A stretch of 64,000 bases of DNA from Ehretia macrophylla (Eukaryota > Streptophyta > Magnoliopsida > Boraginales > Ehretiaceae): NCBI GenBank assembly GCA_037974665.1, contig CM075778.1, forward strand, positions 29,082,001-29,146,000, given 5' to 3'. Position numbers and translations under genes: made by a program. Shown piece after piece: positions 61,489 to 64,000 of the stretch; the stretch's first letter is position 1, and each line of letters begins with the position of its first letter. Below the pieces are notes generated by a model. It made no database searches and was not told the origin of the DNA. It saw only the letters and a list, made by a program, of their open reading frames with translations.

Positions 61489-62545
61489 TTCGATGGTGAT
61501 TGGTATCCTAGAATAATTTCTGATATAAGTGGATTGAGTTAAGAAATGGAATGACCCTAAGAATATAATGAACTTGGGAAAGGATATATGTAATACTTGA
61601 TATGTTCTACGAATGAAGATATGAATGAATATATTGATTTCAAACCCATGTTCAGTGGTCCCTATAACATAGTAGTAATGAGAATAACTTATATAAAATG
61701 CAAAAATGCCCTTTTATTACTAGAGATATATTATTAACTTAAGAATAAATATAAATATCATATTAATGATAATGGTTAGTTTGAAGCATATTACTATTGC
61801 TATATTTATTATTAATTATTTTATATTAATATTAATATATAATATTTTTAATTAAATATAAATTATTTATTATTATTCTTTATTATTGTATTTATATTTT
61901 GTTTATATTACACATTTATTATTTTATATAATTATTACATTTACTCATTATTTTATATACATAATTTATAATAGAATTATTATTGATATTTATCATTTAT
62001 TATCTTTTACATATTATTATATTCATTATAAATACTATTTGGTATTATTGTTATTAGATTATATATATGATATTTCGTTTATATTTTTTAGTATGATCTT
62101 ATTTTATTATTATATATTTTTATATTTTATCTTCTTTTATATTATTATTATCATATATTTTATTTACTATTATATTACATATTATTACGTTTATTATTTA
62201 AATCATATTTTATTGATATTTATTGTTATTGTTATTGTTATATATTTTTATTTTATCATGTTATTTTTATATTTTTATTTTTTATATTAATAATTAATAA
62301 TAATGTTATTTGTATAGTGTGTAATATGTTTTTTGAAGGGTATTTTAGTTACTTGTAACATAAGTTTATTCCAAAGTACATGGGAATGGGTTATTCACGT
62401 GTTTTATTGTGAATGGGTATTCTCATATTCTTGGGAATGAGATTTTCAAGCTTATTCATTTATACTAAGCTTGGGAAGTGAAATAAAATTGTGAATATCA
62501 TTCCATTCCAAATCCATTATCACACACTAATTGCCACCTTAGAGA
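61489..62545. mobile_element. Probable TIR element with an AT-rich (TTA)n core
   Basis: The outer arms contain GGAATGA/CATTCC-type inverted motifs resembling the element at 48,946. The interior (about 61,720-62,290) is almost pure A/T with TTA and TAT repeats, which explains a long but meaningless open frame there. Confidence 0.35.
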
Positions 62546-62820
62546 ATCAATTAAACCAAATCCAAATGTTAATCCTAAAAACTCAAATGTAAAGCATTTA
62601 ATATCCAATTTTCAATATCCTTCTTCACCACTTTCTTCCAATGTTATCTCCTAGAATAAAGTTGGAAACAACATTATCAAGTGTGTCAGTGTGTGCAAGG
62701 AGCGGGTGTTGATAACCCAGTTATTAGTTCGAGTTCTTCAAAGTTGCCTTTGCCCCCATAAATAAACTTAGGTGTGAAGGTTTTGGAGTAGCTTATAAAG
62801 GAGAATTGGGTGGTTGGACG

Positions 62821-64000
62821 TGTTGGGAATATCAGCTCTTCCCTGGCCAGATTGCACAAGATCGTGTATGTGAATTCGTAAAAGTAGTAAAACGGGACGT
62901 ATAAATTTTTAATGTGGTTCCCCAAATTGACTATGTCCACAGAGGAATTCACCAACTATTACACAAGGATTACAATGGTTTGATTTTTGAATATCTAAGA
63001 TCTAACCCACTCTCACATAATATAACTTTTAAACAGTCGAAGTTATAACCCTACTAATACTCGATTTTATAGAAAAACATGAAAAACTATCCCTCACAAA
63101 GATTGAATTACTCACACTCACTCTTTGTTTTCTCTTGTTTGATCTACCTTATTCATTTTAACGCCCTATTTATAAGCAACAATTAGGCCTATAATGGTGA
63201 GATTTTGTTGTAGTTTAATGGTGCAGTTGTTAAAACAGCTACACCAATTTGCTTCATGTTGGCAAATTGGCCAACTTAGGGCTGGACCCTACCATCAATC
63301 TCACCCTCTAGACCTAATGAGAGTAACAATTCTCATTTGACTCCCCCTAGAAAGAATTTGGTGTATTGTCAAACAGCTTGCTTCTCATGCTCAAAACTTC
63401 CTTCTTCGAATGATATTTTTCAAACACCTCAGTAATCTCGAAGAACGTTACTCTCTTCTCCTTGGTTTGTTTTTGTTGAATACTCTTCAGTTGACCACAA
63501 TTGCTTTTGATCTCTTCTCGCGCAGTATGACCTTCCAAGATGCAAATCTTCATCTCGTTCATCTTGCCAGTCAGAATCATATTGTCATGTTTGCTTACTC
63601 TACACCGGTCTCCTTCACCAACGTATTTGCATCCACGTGATGACAACACTCCTAATGCAATGATGTTATGACCACTGGATAGTACGTATTTCATGTCGCA
63701 AAGGGCTCCAACAACATCATTGTTTAGCTTCGGGCAGACACTTCAATGCCTTCAACCTTCATCATCTTATTGTTTGCAGTGGTGATGCTAGAAAACTCCC
63801 CCTCAGCATGCAAAGTCTCGAATAGAGCTCTCTCGTTGCACATATGTAAAGAAGCGGCAGAATCTAGAATCCATTTGGGGTTCCTTATATCAGCTTTGAC
63901 GGCATCCACAGTCTTCCCCATCAACACCATTAGTTCCTCCTTATCAGCCATGTACAGGTTCAAATTTGAGTCATCACACTTGACCTTGCCCTTGGACAAC
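62821..64000 (-). mobile_element. Broken Copia retrotransposon, cut by the right window edge
   Basis: The 3' LTR is 62821-63335 (TGTTGGGAAT to TTCTCA on the plus strand), preceded on the minus strand by the polypurine tract CTAGGGGGAGTCAAA. Internal sequence shows a protease-type WILDSAASLHMC near 63,860 and GAG-pre-integrase-like residues (RRGCKYVGEGD-like, MILTGKMNE, ILEGHTA) near 63,530-63,690. Most of pol is not seen between these and the LTR, so the element is broken. The other LTR and gag lie beyond the window. Confidence 0.75.

Noticed and set aside
61886-62290. 134-codon Tyr/Ile-rich open frame resembling a membrane protein
   Set aside because: The region is almost pure A/T repeat. 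The apparent hydrophobicity is a compositional effect, and no start context or homologous domain is visible.

Overview
The window is a plant nuclear chromosome segment, most likely from a eudicot. It has intron-rich genes, AT-rich spacers, Copia and Ty3/gypsy (Tekay-like) LTRs, an RNase H-bearing L1 LINE and many short inverted-repeat elements. The species cannot be named from the sequence. No bacterial-type operons, CRISPR arrays, rRNA or tRNA genes were seen.

The host content is a tandem cluster of alcohol-forming fatty acyl-CoA reductase (FAR) genes, all on the minus strand. Copy C (32,921-41,729) has ten exons that add up to 494 codons plus a stop, with the Rossmann, YxxxK and C-terminal FAR regions all present. 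Its only visible lesion is a GT-to-TT change at the exon 1 splice donor. Copy A (2,879-25,316) keeps all ten exons but has frameshifts in exons 3 and 4, and its introns are swollen by transposons. Copy B (27,097-28,927) is a short relic joining exons 1-4 to exons 9-10. The first ~180 bases match the promoter-proximal region of copy B, so a fourth copy should begin just left of the window. A scrap of FAR intron 6 at 43.7-44.1 kb hints at another lost copy on the right. About 1-26.1 kb and 29.0-42.7 kb are two copies of one segmental duplication. Comparing them gives empty sites for most insertions.

Inside copy A lie a broken SIRE-like Copia element (5,641-10,527), a tandem TRIM (11,597-12,489), a 5'-truncated LINE (12,940-18,343), a probable solo LTR (19,615-20,144), a foldback MITE and a Mutator-like TIR element (21,288-23,822). 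Unit 2 alone carries a Mutator-like foldback with a C/G-rich core (30,161-31,176) and a 100-bp-arm hairpin (39,897-40,134).

From 44 to 64 kb no intact host gene is visible, and nested mobile DNA dominates. This part includes a TRIM split by a ~270-bp mini-LTR element and a 2.3-kb Tekay-like solo LTR, a young nearly whole Ale-like Copia element (52,141-56,928), a 5'-truncated processed pseudogene of ribosomal protein S14 (57,124-57,625), another TRIM (60,538-61,347) and a Copia element cut by the right edge. The most unusual signals are the FAR birth-and-death cluster, the very small mini-LTR family with clean 5-bp target duplications, and the mismatch between LTR divergence and flanking-paralog divergence around the first Copia element.
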